The notes beneath the pieces were generated by a model. The model saw only the letters and a list, made by a program, of their open reading frames with translations, did no database searches and was not told the origin of the DNA. 58,009 nt of DNA. Origin: UBA4644 sp034933145 (GTDB lineage: Bacteria > Bacillota > Clostridia > Oscillospirales > Butyricicoccaceae). The stretch covers positions 1 to 58,009 of the forward strand of contig JAYFOA010000065.1 of assembly GCA_034933145.1 (NCBI GenBank), written 5' to 3'. Within the stretch, counting starts at the first letter, position 1, and every line of letters begins with the position of its first letter. The translations under genes and the position numbers were made by a program. Of the stretch, positions 40,622-49,751 are shown in pieces.

Positions 40622-41481
40622 AAGCAATCTTCCGCCGTGAGCTGAACAGCTATTTCAAAGGCCTGACCGGCTATATCTTTGCGGCGTTCTCCCTGTTGTT
40701 CGCCGGCATCTATACCATGGCGATCAACCTCAAGGGTGGGTACGCCAACTTTGAATATGTACTGAGCAACATGGCCTTTGTCTTCCTGATCATTATCCCG
40801 ATCCTAACGATGCGCGTGCTGGCGGAGGAAAAACGCCAGAAGACCGATCAGCTGCTTTACGCGCTGCCTCTGGGCATGGGCCGGGTCGTCCTGGGCAAAT
40901 ACTTTGCCATGCTGCCGGTCATTGCCGCGCCCCTGTGCGTCATGGCACTCTATCCGCTGCTTCTCGGAACCTTCGGCGACGTAAGCTATCTCCTCTGCTA
41001 TGGCACGCTGCTGGCCTTTTTCCTGCTGGGCGCGGCACTGGCAGCTATCGGCATGTTTATCTCATCCCTGACTGAAAGCCAAGTGGCTTCCGCCGGCCTT
41101 TGCTTTGCCGCCATGCTCCTGCTCTATTTCATGTCCGATCTATCGGGTTATGTCTCGCAGGAAGGCGCAGGGTCCTACATCGCGCTGGCGCTGATGATTC
41201 TCGCTGTCGGTGTGGTGCTGTGGCTGCTGACGAAGAACTCCGTCTTTTCCGCCGGCCTGACGCTCTTGGGTGAAGGCGGGCTGCTGCTGGGATACAAGCT
41301 GAGCTCCGATGCCTTTGCGGGGCTGTTTCCCCAGTTTATGAAAGCGCTTTCTCCGTTCGAACGCTTTTCCGGCTTTGTGGACGGTACGTTCGATTTGACC
41401 GGCGTTGTATATTTTCTCTCCGTCATCGGCGTATTTCTGTTCCTGACGGTGCAATCGATGGAAAAACGGAGGTGGAGCTGA
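40618..41481 (+). CDS. ABC-2 type permease, GldF-like
   Basis: 287 residues with six membrane helices. The N-terminus (MKAIFRRELNSYFKG) and MRVLAEEKRQKTDQLL are typical of ABC-2 permeases in GldA-GldF-GldG clusters. It is co-translated with the ATPase (ATGA) and separated from the GldG-like gene by one base. Confidence 0.88.
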   Translation: MKAIFRRELNSYFKGLTGYIFAAFSLLFAGIYTMAINLKGGYANFEYVLSNMAFVFLIIIPILTMRVLAEEKRQKTDQLLYALPLGMGRVVLGKYFAMLPVIAAPLCVMALYPLLLGTFGDVSYLLCYGTLLAFFLLGAALAAIGMFISSLTESQVASAGLCFAAMLLLYFMSDLSGYVSQEGAGSYIALALMILAVGVVLWLLTKNSVFSAGLTLLGEGGLLLGYKLSSDAFAGLFPQFMKALSPFERFSGFVDGTFDLTGVVYFLSVIGVFLFLTVQSMEKRRWS

Positions 41482-41482
41482 T

Positions 41483-42979
41483 ATGAGCCTTCTGAATAAA
41501 CATACTTCGCCCAAAACGGCCCCCGCTCAGGCGCAGGATCGGCGGACAGGTTTCCGTGCCTCCTTCCGCACAAAGGCCTTCCGGATGGGCACCTACAGCG
41601 TCGCGGTCGCCCTCGTCGTCATCGGTATTGCTTTCGCGGTGAATCTGGTGGCTGGAAAGGTTCCCTCCACCATAACTCAGCTGGACATGACCTCGCAGGG
41701 CATCTTCACGCTCTCCGATCAGACAAAAGAAACCGTTTCCTCCTTAAACGACGAGGTAACCGTTTATTGGATTGTCCAAAACGGTTCTGAAGATGCCTCC
41801 ATCGGGAAACTGCTTCGTCTCTATGAAGATCTGGGCAAAAACCTGAAAGTGGTCGAAAAGGACCCTGTGGTTTACCCTGGCTTTACCAAGGAGTATACCG
41901 ACTCCACCGTCAACGCCAACTCCCTGATCGTCGTTTCCGGCACGCGCAGCAAGCTGGTAGATTATTACGATATCTACGCCTATGACTATGATTCTTACTA
42001 TTCCACCGGTCAGGTAAGCGGACAGTTCTGCGGCGAAAACGTGCTGACCGGCGCTATCAGTTACGTTACCAGCGACGATCTCCCGCTGATGTATATGCTG
42101 CAGGGCCACGGCGAAAGTGCCCTCAGTTCCGACCTGTCCTCCGCAGTGGCGAATGAGAATATCACCACCAAGGATCTCAGCCTGCTGACGGAGACCGAAG
42201 TACCGGAAGATTGCGACCTGCTGTTGATCTGCAGCCCGAAAAACGACCTGGCGCCGCTGGAGTGCGATGCACTGCGCGCTTATCTGCAGCGCGGCGGAAA
42301 ACTGCTGCTGCTGACCGACTTTGTGGAAGGCGGTCTGCCGAATCTGACGGCCGTACTCTCCGACTACGGCGTGAACTATACCAACGGCGTGGTACTCGAG
42401 GGCGACAACAATTACTGCGCCTGGGGATACAGCTATTACCTGCTGCCGGATATCGGCTCCCATACGATCACCTATCCTCTGTCAAGCAACAATTATCATG
42501 TCATCCTGCCGGTGGCCAGCGGTCTGACCGTACAGGACAATCTGCGGGATGGCCTGACCGTCACAGAGCTGCTTACCACCTCCGACACGGCCTTCAGTAA
42601 GGCAGCCGGCACCGCCATGACCACCTATGACAAGGAGACGGGCGATACCGACGGTCCCTTCGCCCTCGGCGTTGCCATCGATGAAACTCAAAGCGACGGC
42701 AGCGAGACCCGGATCGTCTGGTATACTTCCTCTCAGCTTCTGGACGACACCGTCAACAGCTGGGTTGGCGGCGCCAACTCCGACCTGTTCCTCAACAGCC
42801 TCGGCTGGATGAGCGCGCAGGATAACGCCGTTACCATCCGCAGCCGTGACCTCAACACCACATATCTGACCGTTCCCAACGCCACGGCTTCTGCCCTGAG
42901 TGCCGTGCTGATCGGTATCGTGCCTCTGGTTGTTCTGGCCGTCGGCGTGGTGATTGCGGTCCGGAGGAAGCGCAGATGA
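41483..42979 (+). CDS. GldG-like auxiliary protein of an ABC exporter
   Basis: 498 residues. One N-terminal membrane helix (about 35-57) follows a basic cytoplasmic stretch. A large external domain of the ABC_transp_aux type (GldG/IFT52-like) includes SDQTKETVSSLNDEVTVYW, the core LMYMLQGHGE and LLICSPKNDLAPLE. A C-terminal helix (about 470-490) ends in RRKRR. Such proteins probably present substrates to the ABC-2 permease. GGAGGTGGAG precedes the start. It overlaps the next gene by 4 bases. Confidence 0.87.
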   Translation: MSLLNKHTSPKTAPAQAQDRRTGFRASFRTKAFRMGTYSVAVALVVIGIAFAVNLVAGKVPSTITQLDMTSQGIFTLSDQTKETVSSLNDEVTVYWIVQNGSEDASIGKLLRLYEDLGKNLKVVEKDPVVYPGFTKEYTDSTVNANSLIVVSGTRSKLVDYYDIYAYDYDSYYSTGQVSGQFCGENVLTGAISYVTSDDLPLMYMLQGHGESALSSDLSSAVANENITTKDLSLLTETEVPEDCDLLLICSPKNDLAPLECDALRAYLQRGGKLLLLTDFVEGGLPNLTAVLSDYGVNYTNGVVLEGDNNYCAWGYSYYLLPDIGSHTITYPLSSNNYHVILPVASGLTVQDNLRDGLTVTELLTTSDTAFSKAAGTAMTTYDKETGDTDGPFALGVAIDETQSDGSETRIVWYTSSQLLDDTVNSWVGGANSDLFLNSLGWMSAQDNAVTIRSRDLNTTYLTVPNATASALSAVLIGIVPLVVLAVGVVIAVRRKRR

Positions 42980-44442
42980 AAAAGCGCGGAAAAGTTTTGG
43001 TGATCCTGGCACTGACACTGTGCGTCCTGATCGGCGGTTATTATGTGATTGACATCTTAACCCGCGAAACGCCGGCGGAAACCGCACAGCCGCTGCTGAA
43101 TCTTTCCGCCGACAACCTCTCCCGCATCACCTGGATTTATAACGGTACCTCCGTAACACTGCTCCATGGGACAGATGGCTGGGCTCTGGAGGGCAGCGCC
43201 GCTTTCCCGCTGGATACCGATCAGGTATCGACGATGACCGGCGTACTCCAGAATCTTACCGCCACCAATACGATTACGGAGCCCGCCGCCCTGTCGGAAT
43301 ACGGACTGGAAAATCCCTCGGTCGACCTTACGCTGGAGCTGTCGGACGGCACCTCCACAGAGCTGAAAATCGGCGACTATAATCAAGCGGCCGGTCTCTA
43401 CTATTTATTGTGGAACGGGAATGTCTACACCGTCACCTCGGCGGTCAAAACCGCGTTTGCCAAATCCCTCTGCGACCTGGCGATTCAAGAGACCATTCCT
43501 TCTTTTGAGGATGTGTCTGCTCTGACCATTGACGACGGCGACAGCCAAACAGTCCTGCGGCATGCCCCGGACGGTAAAAGTGAGCTCTATACCGACGCCT
43601 TCCGCTGGTTTGCCAAAACCGGAACCGGCGAAGAGCCCGCAGATGCCCAAAAGGTGGAAAACTACCTCTCGACGCTGGATGTAACCTGGCAGAAGTGTGT
43701 CGCCTGGAACGCTACGGATGATGAACTGGCGACCTATGGCCTCGACAGCACGGCCTCCTCGGTGTCGGTGGATTATACCGCGACCGAAACGGTAGACACC
43801 GGAAATAAAGACTCGGACGGCAACCCTGTCACCCAAACCGTTTCAACGGACAAAAACTTCACCCTGCTTCTGGGGGCAGAATGCGACGGTGCCCGATATG
43901 CCCGTCTGGAAGGCTCCCGCATGGTCTATACCCTCGCCTCCTCCGACTGCAGCGAGCTGCTGAGCGCCGATTCCAACAGCCTCAAACCCGATACGCTGAT
44001 GACGCTGGACTGGGATGAAGTGACTGCCTTTGAGCTGCACATGAACGGGCAGACCATCACCGTGATGCGCAGCGACGACAGCTGGCTCTGCCGCGGCACG
44101 GGCCTGAACAGCACGCTGGCCGATAACCTTAAATCCGCCATTACCGGTCTTTCCCTGACCGATACCGCCGGCGTGGCAGAAGATGCACCGGCGATCACCG
44201 GCACGATCTATCAGGACCGGGACGGCTTTCCGCAGCTGGATTTCAGTCTGACCGGTGCCGGTGAAAGCTGGCTTGGGGCGTTCCAGGGTACAACCGTCCC
44301 CGTAGAATCGGATTCTGTCCAGACGCTGTGCAGCGCCATCCAGGCCGTACTCGATTCCTTTACGGCAAACGCTGCCGGGACCTCCGACGGCACGACTTCC
44401 AACGCTTCTTCCGGCACAACTTCCGGCACCACCGGCGGTTGA
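42976..44442 (+). CDS. DUF4340 domain protein
   Basis: 488 residues. A signal-anchor helix (MKKRGKVLVILALTLCVLIGG core LVILALTLCVLIG) precedes an external beta-rich region with repeated DUF4340 units, seen as ITWIYNGTSVTLLHG-like segments and AFELHMNGQTITVMRSDDSWL (core FELHMNGQTITV). The C-terminal 25 residues are Ser, Thr and Gly rich, a likely unstructured tail. DUF4340 genes regularly follow GldG-like genes, and all four genes here are translationally coupled, so they form one export complex of unknown substrate. Confidence 0.85.
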   Translation: MKKRGKVLVILALTLCVLIGGYYVIDILTRETPAETAQPLLNLSADNLSRITWIYNGTSVTLLHGTDGWALEGSAAFPLDTDQVSTMTGVLQNLTATNTITEPAALSEYGLENPSVDLTLELSDGTSTELKIGDYNQAAGLYYLLWNGNVYTVTSAVKTAFAKSLCDLAIQETIPSFEDVSALTIDDGDSQTVLRHAPDGKSELYTDAFRWFAKTGTGEEPADAQKVENYLSTLDVTWQKCVAWNATDDELATYGLDSTASSVSVDYTATETVDTGNKDSDGNPVTQTVSTDKNFTLLLGAECDGARYARLEGSRMVYTLASSDCSELLSADSNSLKPDTLMTLDWDEVTAFELHMNGQTITVMRSDDSWLCRGTGLNSTLADNLKSAITGLSLTDTAGVAEDAPAITGTIYQDRDGFPQLDFSLTGAGESWLGAFQGTTVPVESDSVQTLCSAIQAVLDSFTANAAGTSDGTTSNASSGTTSGTTGG

Positions 44443-44453
44443 TTCCATAGATT

Positions 44454-44500
44454 GCGCGGGCCGCGGGACGTTTGTCCCGCGGCCCGCGCTTTTCTTTTTT
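44454..44500 (+). terminator. terminator of the exporter operon
   Basis: GCGCGGGCCGCGGGAC and GTCCCGCGGCCCGCGC form a perfect 16-bp stem around GTTT, followed by TTTTCTTTTTT. The convergent histidine operon ends ten bases further on. Confidence 0.9.
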
Positions 44501-44510
44501 CTCTGCCCGG

Positions 44511-45326
44511 TTATCGGCGCCTGCTTTCCAGCATAGACAGAAATCCGTCGCCGGAAACAGCTGTCGCCCAGCCCTCCGCCTGTGCCCGGCTGAGGGTTTC
44601 TTCAAACCCAAAATCCAGCGCCGCATGGTCATGGCAGTCGCTTGAAAGTACCAGCTTCCCACCCCGTGCAGCAATCCATTCCGCCAGAAAAGGTGCCGGG
44701 TACGGTACGGAGCGCAGACCACGGGCCATCGCCCCGGTGTTCAGTTCGAACGGCTTTCCGCTTTTCAGCAGCGCTTCCGCCGCGGAAAACGCCGCGGCAC
44801 GGTAACGGAGGTGCTGTTCGTCAAACAGCTGCCCGCCCTCGTTGAATTTGGCAATCAGGTCAAAGTGGCCGATCAGGTCGGCCCCCATCCTTTCCGCCAC
44901 GTCAGCGACGGCTCGATAGTATGCCTCGACCAACGCGTAGAAATCGCCGCCGAAATACCGATCAGCCCCCTGCCGCAGCAGGGCGGGGTTTTCATCCACC
45001 GGAAGGTAGGTATCCCCGATCATCAGATAATGCACCGATCCGATCATATAATCATACCCGGTTGTGGGGGCGCCGGCGCAATAGTCCTGCTCCACGCCGC
45101 AGAAAAGGGAAATCTGTCCCGCATAACGCGTTCTTAGCGCCGCTATCTCGGACCGGTAGCGGCGGGCCGAGATGCTGTTCATGCAATAGCTATGGTCAAA
45201 CGGCGTCTCTCCGTGCCCGGAAAAGCCCAGCGCGTCAAACCCCCGATCCAGCGCCGCAAGCACCAGCTGCTCCGGCGTATCTGTCCCGTCGCAGAAGACG
45301 GTATGCGTATGAAAATTGGCTTTCAT
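44511..45326 (-). CDS. hisJ: histidinol-phosphatase, PHP family (HisJ/HisK type)
   Basis: 271 residues. The PHP-domain metal ligands are visible: HTHTVFCDG at the N-terminus, GFSGHGE, CGVEQDY, GSVHYL, GHFDL and SSDCHDH. This matches HisK/HisJ phosphatases, which release histidinol from histidinol phosphate. Its place as the last gene of the histidine operon, overlapping hisIE by 4 bases, supports that role over other PHP phosphatases. Confidence 0.9.
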   Translation of the reverse strand: MKANFHTHTVFCDGTDTPEQLVLAALDRGFDALGFSGHGETPFDHSYCMNSISARRYRSEIAALRTRYAGQISLFCGVEQDYCAGAPTTGYDYMIGSVHYLMIGDTYLPVDENPALLRQGADRYFGGDFYALVEAYYRAVADVAERMGADLIGHFDLIAKFNEGGQLFDEQHLRYRAAAFSAAEALLKSGKPFELNTGAMARGLRSVPYPAPFLAEWIAARGGKLVLSSDCHDHAALDFGFEETLSRAQAEGWATAVSGDGFLSMLESRRR

Positions 45327-45976
45327 TCCGTTATCTTTTCCTGCTTGACCTTATGATCGATCACATGACGATCTTTAAGCTCCCGTCTGATTTCGTCAAG
45401 CCCGATCCCCATCTGGGCCAGCAGCACCATCACATGATAGCACAGATCCGCGACCTCATACACGGTCTCTTTTCGGTCCTGCGCCTTGGCGGCAATAATG
45501 ACCTCGGTGCTCTCCTCGCCGATCTTTTTCAAGATCTTGTCCAGACCTTTTTCAAACAGATAGGTGGTGTAGGAGCCGTCCTTCGGATGCTCCCTGCGGT
45601 CCTGCAGCAGCGCCATCAAGCCGGCCAGCGAAAACCTTTCGCTCCCTTCTGCAAGAAACAGCGGATCAGAAAAGCAGGAATCATTGCCCAGATGGCAGGC
45701 CGGGCCGTCCTTGTGTACCGTCACCAGCAGCGCATCACGGTCACAGTCGGCCACAATGGACCGGATATGCTGATAGTTGCCGGATGTTTCTCCCTTGAGC
45801 CACAGCATCTGCCGTGAGCGGCTGTAAAAACAGGTGAGCCGTTTCTCCATCGAAACAACAAGGCTTTCCCGGTTCATATACGCCAGCGTCAGCACCTGTC
45901 CGGTTCCGGCATCGGCCACGACGGCGGGAATCAGTCCCTGCCCGTCGAATTTCAGATCAGCTATCTGCAGCATCAT
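45323..45976 (-). CDS. hisI: phosphoribosyl-AMP cyclohydrolase / phosphoribosyl-ATP pyrophosphatase fusion
   Basis: 217 residues from ATG 45976, with AAAGG just upstream; a second ATG follows at once and a GTG six codons earlier is possible. The N-terminal HisI part has MNRESL, YSRSRQMLWLKGETSGN and CDRDALLV with metal-binding cysteines (DGPACHLGNDSCF). The C-terminal HisE part (about 120-217) has DGSYTTYLFEKGLDKILKKIGEE with core SYTTYLFE and KIGEESTEVIIAAK. The fused enzyme performs the second and third steps of histidine synthesis. Confidence 0.93.
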   Translation of the reverse strand: MMLQIADLKFDGQGLIPAVVADAGTGQVLTLAYMNRESLVVSMEKRLTCFYSRSRQMLWLKGETSGNYQHIRSIVADCDRDALLVTVHKDGPACHLGNDSCFSDPLFLAEGSERFSLAGLMALLQDRREHPKDGSYTTYLFEKGLDKILKKIGEESTEVIIAAKAQDRKETVYEVADLCYHVMVLLAQMGIGLDEIRRELKDRHVIDHKVKQEKITE

Positions 45977-45987
45977 TTCACCTTTCT

Positions 45988-46746
45988 TCAGCACCGCACC
46001 GGAATACCTTCCGCAGCAAGGCTATCCTTGAGCGCGGAGATGCTTACCTCTCCAAAATGGAAGATCGATGCGGCAAGGCCCGCATCCACCCGCGGCAGCG
46101 TCCGGAACAAAGTCAGGAAATCCTGCATGCATCCCGCCCCGCCCGAGGCTACCACCGGTACCCGTACCGCCGCGCAGACGGCCGCCAGCATGGGTAGGTC
46201 AAACCCGCCCTTTACCCCGTCCGTGTCAATGGAATTGACCACTACTTCTCCGGCGCCGAGCCCCACGCACCGACGGATCCATTCGATGCCCTCCAGCCCG
46301 GTGTCGACTCTCCCGCCCCCGGCAAAAACGCGAAACTGTCCTTCGACCCACTTGAGGTCTACCGAAAGCACCACGCACTGATCGCCATACCGGCGGGCCG
46401 CTTCTCGCACCAGCTCAGGACTCCGGATTGCGCCGGAGTTGACGCTTACCTTGTCGGCGCCGCATTTCAGGGCACGGTCAAAATCCGCCAGCGTGCGGAT
46501 GCCGCCCCCCACCGTCAGCGGAATGAAGACGGAGGCGGCCGTGCGCTCCAGCACGTCGAAAAAAAGTGTCCGCCCCTCGGCGGAGGCGGTGATGTCATAG
46601 AATACCAGCTCATCCGCGCCGGCCCCGCTGTAATAACCGGCCAGTTCCACCGGGTCGCTGACCTCTTTCAGTTCTGCAAAGTTAATTCCCTTCACAACCT
46701 TGCCGTCCCGGACATCAAGGCAGGGAATGATGCGCTTTGCAATCAT
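45988..46746 (-). CDS. hisF: imidazole glycerol phosphate synthase, cyclase subunit
   Basis: 252 residues of a TIM barrel. RIIPCLDVRDGKVVKG at the N-terminus carries the catalytic Asp, SVDLKWVEG the second, and the phosphate-binding loops are VGGGIRT and VVASGGAG. It forms IGP and AICAR together with HisH. Overlaps hisA by 4 bases. Confidence 0.96.
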   Translation of the reverse strand: MIAKRIIPCLDVRDGKVVKGINFAELKEVSDPVELAGYYSGAGADELVFYDITASAEGRTLFFDVLERTAASVFIPLTVGGGIRTLADFDRALKCGADKVSVNSGAIRSPELVREAARRYGDQCVVLSVDLKWVEGQFRVFAGGGRVDTGLEGIEWIRRCVGLGAGEVVVNSIDTDGVKGGFDLPMLAAVCAAVRVPVVASGGAGCMQDFLTLFRTLPRVDAGLAASIFHFGEVSISALKDSLAAEGIPVRC

Positions 46747-47465
46747 AGCGTTTCCTCCTTTGCGACCTGCAGCGCCTCTTTCAGATCAATGGCGCCGGAG
46801 TAATACGCCTTTCCGATGATTGCCCCGTACAGCCCCATGCGGGCAAGGGCGTGTACCTCCGAAAGCGAACTGACCCCGCCCGAGGCGATGAGCCGGAAAG
46901 CGTATTTTTCTCTCAGCTCTTCGTACAGCGTGTGATTAGCGCCCTCCATCGCACCGTCACGTGCGATATCGGTGCAGATCACGGTACGGATGCCTGCATT
47001 CCAGAGTTCCGTAAGGCATTCATCCCGTCCGCCTGCGGTGTCCTGCCAGCCGCGCACGGCCGCCCGGCCATTCTTGATGTCCACCCCGGCGGCGACCAGC
47101 GGGCCGAACCGGCGCACTGCCGCTTCGGCGAACCCCGGCTCAGACACAGCGGCCGTCCCCAGGATCACCCGTCCGACGCCGGCCTCGCGATAACATGCGA
47201 TGTCTTCCAGCGTACGGACGCCGCCGCCCACCTCCACAAACAGACCCGTTTCCCGGACGATACGTGCCACCAGCGGGAGCTGCTCCGGCCGGCCGGTCTT
47301 TGCTCCTTCCAGATCCACCACATGCAGACAGGAAGCCCCCATATCCTGAAAGCGGCGGGCCACCGCTGCCGGATCGCGGTCATAGACCGTCATATTCCGA
47401 TAGTCCCCGCGCAGCAGTCGGACGGCCATGCCCTCATACAAATCGATGGCGGGAAAGAGGATCAT
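46743..47465 (-). CDS. hisA: phosphoribosylformimino-AICAR ribotide isomerase
   Basis: 240 residues from ATG 47465 (MILFPAIDLYEG), which overlaps the hisH stop (ATGA). The catalytic Asp is in PAIDLYEG and the second in ICTDIARDGAM; phosphate loops VGGGVRT and ASGGVSS are normal for this TIM barrel. Confidence 0.95.
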   Translation of the reverse strand: MILFPAIDLYEGMAVRLLRGDYRNMTVYDRDPAAVARRFQDMGASCLHVVDLEGAKTGRPEQLPLVARIVRETGLFVEVGGGVRTLEDIACYREAGVGRVILGTAAVSEPGFAEAAVRRFGPLVAAGVDIKNGRAAVRGWQDTAGGRDECLTELWNAGIRTVICTDIARDGAMEGANHTLYEELREKYAFRLIASGGVSSLSEVHALARMGLYGAIIGKAYYSGAIDLKEALQVAKEETL

Positions 47466-48091
47466 GCCAACGCCCCCTCTCCGCAAAATGCTTTCAGAAT
47501 CGCAAGGCCGGTCTGCCCGCTTTTTTCCGGATGGAACTGACAGCCCATCACGTTATCCTGCCATACCACCGCGGGCATCGGCACGCCGTAGTCGGTATAG
47601 GCCGCGACCGCCGGTCCGCACTCAGCGGCATAATAGGAATGGACAAAATAAACATAATCCCCATCACGGATCCCCGAAAGCAGAGGGCAGGTCTCCTGCC
47701 CCGGCGCAAACCGCAGGGCATTCCAGCCCATCTGGGGGATCTTCAGTTCCGGCGCAATGGTACCCTCCATGGGCATCACCTCTCCATGGATCAGCCCCAG
47801 TCCCGCATGATCGCCGTACTCATAGCTTTTGTCAAACAGCAGCTGCATCCCGAGGCAGACGCCCAGCAGCGGCCGACCAACGGCAGCCAGCTCCCGTACC
47901 ACCGCATCTAACCCGCTGGCACACAGCTTCTGCATGGCATCACCGAAGGCGCCCACGCCGGGCAGGATCACCCGGTCGGCCTTGCGCAGCTCGTCGGGAT
48001 CCGACGTCACACGGCTGGGCTGCCCGATCGCCAGCAGAGAGTGCTGCAGAGAAAAAAGGTTCCCGACGCCATAATCCACGATCCCTGTCAT
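47462..48091 (-). CDS. hisH: imidazole glycerol phosphate synthase, glutaminase subunit
   Basis: 209 residues, class I glutamine amidotransferase. The nucleophile Cys is in GVCLGMQLLFD, and His and Glu in QFHPEKSG. It feeds ammonia to HisF. Overlaps hisB by 4 bases upstream and hisA by 4 downstream. Confidence 0.95.
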   Translation of the reverse strand: MTGIVDYGVGNLFSLQHSLLAIGQPSRVTSDPDELRKADRVILPGVGAFGDAMQKLCASGLDAVVRELAAVGRPLLGVCLGMQLLFDKSYEYGDHAGLGLIHGEVMPMEGTIAPELKIPQMGWNALRFAPGQETCPLLSGIRDGDYVYFVHSYYAAECGPAVAAYTDYGVPMPAVVWQDNVMGCQFHPEKSGQTGLAILKAFCGEGALA

Positions 48092-48678
48092 CCCAGCACC
48101 CCTTTGGTCGAGGGAATCTCCTCCGCCTGTGCGGGATCAATCGCTACCGCCTGCTTCAGGGCGCGCGCGGCGGCTTTGAAGCATCCCTCGATGATATGGT
48201 GTGTGTTACGGCCGGCCAGCTGGCGCAGATGCAGCGTCAAATTGGCCCGGCGGCAGAAAGCGGTAAAAAATTCCTCCGTCAGCTCCGTATCAAACGTACC
48301 CACCTGCGGCGCGGGAAGGGCAAGCTCCCCGCAGTAAAACCCCCGGCCGGAAAGATCAACCGCCGCCAGAATCAGCGCTTCGTCCATGGGGAGCGCGAGA
48401 CTGCCGTAGCGGCAGACGCCGCGGCAGTCGCCCAGCACCTCTGCAAAAGCGTCACCCAGGCAGATTCCGATATCCTCGACTGTATGGTGTCCATCCACCT
48501 GGATGTCCCCTTTGCAGACGACCGTCAGATCAAAGCCGCCGTGATGGGCAAATAACGTCAGCATATGATCAAAAAAGCCGATGCCGCTCGCTATTTCGCT
48601 CTGTCCCGTGCCCTCCAGCGTCAGGGTTAGCCGGATGTCGGTCTCATTCGTCCTGCGGTTCACCGCCGCGCTTCTCAT
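48088..48678 (-). CDS. hisB: imidazoleglycerol-phosphate dehydratase
   Basis: 196 residues, monofunctional. The manganese-binding motifs FFDHMLTLFAHHGGFD, DGHHTVEDIGICLG and a second HHIIEGCFKA are present. No phosphatase domain is fused, which explains the separate hisJ in the operon. Confidence 0.95.
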   Translation of the reverse strand: MRSAAVNRRTNETDIRLTLTLEGTGQSEIASGIGFFDHMLTLFAHHGGFDLTVVCKGDIQVDGHHTVEDIGICLGDAFAEVLGDCRGVCRYGSLALPMDEALILAAVDLSGRGFYCGELALPAPQVGTFDTELTEEFFTAFCRRANLTLHLRQLAGRNTHHIIEGCFKAAARALKQAVAIDPAQAEEIPSTKGVLG

Positions 48679-49751
48679 ATGCGTTCCCCCTTCTCCTGCA
48701 GAATTTCCCGGATCTTCTCAATCAATATCTCCATCTGCTCCGGTGTGCCGATCGTGACGCGGTTAAACTGCGCGATACGCGGCACGGTAAAATAGCGTAC
48801 CAGCACGCCTTTTTTCTTGAGGGAAAGATACATTGCTTCCCCGCCGACGACAGCGCTTTTGACAAAGAGGAAGTTGCCCATGGAGGGCAGTACTTCCAGC
48901 CCCAGATTCTCCAGCGCCCGGTGGGTCTCCGCACGCGTGCGCATAATTTTTGTACAGCAGTCATCGTAATATGCCTGGCTGTCAAGCGCCGCCTCGCCGC
49001 AGGTAAGCGTCATACGATTGACGTTATAGGGGTTGGTGGAATAGCGAAGCCGGTTCAGGTCATCCATCAGCGGCTTCTGCCCCATCACGAACCCCAGCCG
49101 CCCGCCGGCCAGCGAACGCGATTTGGAAAAGGTCATGGAGACCAGCAGATTTTCATACCGGTCGATGAGCCCCACGGCGCTCTGTGCCCCGAAGTCCACA
49201 TAGGCTTCGTCCACCAACACCACCCGGTCGGGGTTGTGCTGCAGAATACGCTCGATCTCCTCCGGCGGCAGGGCGATCCCCGTCGGTGCGTTGGGATTGG
49301 CAAGCAGGATCATCTCTTCCAGCCCGAAGTAGTCCTTCACCCGGACAGTAAAGTCTTCCTGCAGTGGAATTCTGCGTGTCTGCAGGCCCTGCAGCGCCGC
49401 GATTACCTCATAAAACCCGTAGGTTACATCGGGGAAAGCGACGCCGGCCCCCTCTCCGGCAAAGGCCGTCAGAACAAAATTGATCACATCGTCCGACCCG
49501 TTGGTCAGCATCACCTGCTCCGGCCGCAGCCCGTACTGCGCAGCCAGCTTGCACCGAAGGCGCAGCCCTTCCGGATCACAATACAGGCGCAGATCCCGCA
49601 GCTGCTCCGGCCCAAGCGCCGCCAGTACCGCCGGTGCCGGCGGATAGGGCGATTCGTTGGTGTTGAGTTTGATATAGCTTCGGTCCTGCGGCTGCTCGCC
49701 CGGCGTATAACTTTGAAGCCCGGAAAACCGGGGATGCAAAAACCGGCTCAT
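48675..49751 (-). CDS. hisC: histidinol-phosphate aminotransferase
   Basis: 358 residues of a PLP-dependent class I/II aminotransferase. The N-terminus has IKLNTNESPYPP, the substrate-binding NPNAPTG, and the Schiff-base lysine in SMTFSKSRSLAGGRLGF (core TFSKSRSLAG). Overlaps hisB and hisD by 4 bases each. Confidence 0.95.
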   Translation of the reverse strand: MSRFLHPRFSGLQSYTPGEQPQDRSYIKLNTNESPYPPAPAVLAALGPEQLRDLRLYCDPEGLRLRCKLAAQYGLRPEQVMLTNGSDDVINFVLTAFAGEGAGVAFPDVTYGFYEVIAALQGLQTRRIPLQEDFTVRVKDYFGLEEMILLANPNAPTGIALPPEEIERILQHNPDRVVLVDEAYVDFGAQSAVGLIDRYENLLVSMTFSKSRSLAGGRLGFVMGQKPLMDDLNRLRYSTNPYNVNRMTLTCGEAALDSQAYYDDCCTKIMRTRAETHRALENLGLEVLPSMGNFLFVKSAVVGGEAMYLSLKKKGVLVRYFTVPRIAQFNRVTIGTPEQMEILIEKIREILQEKGERI

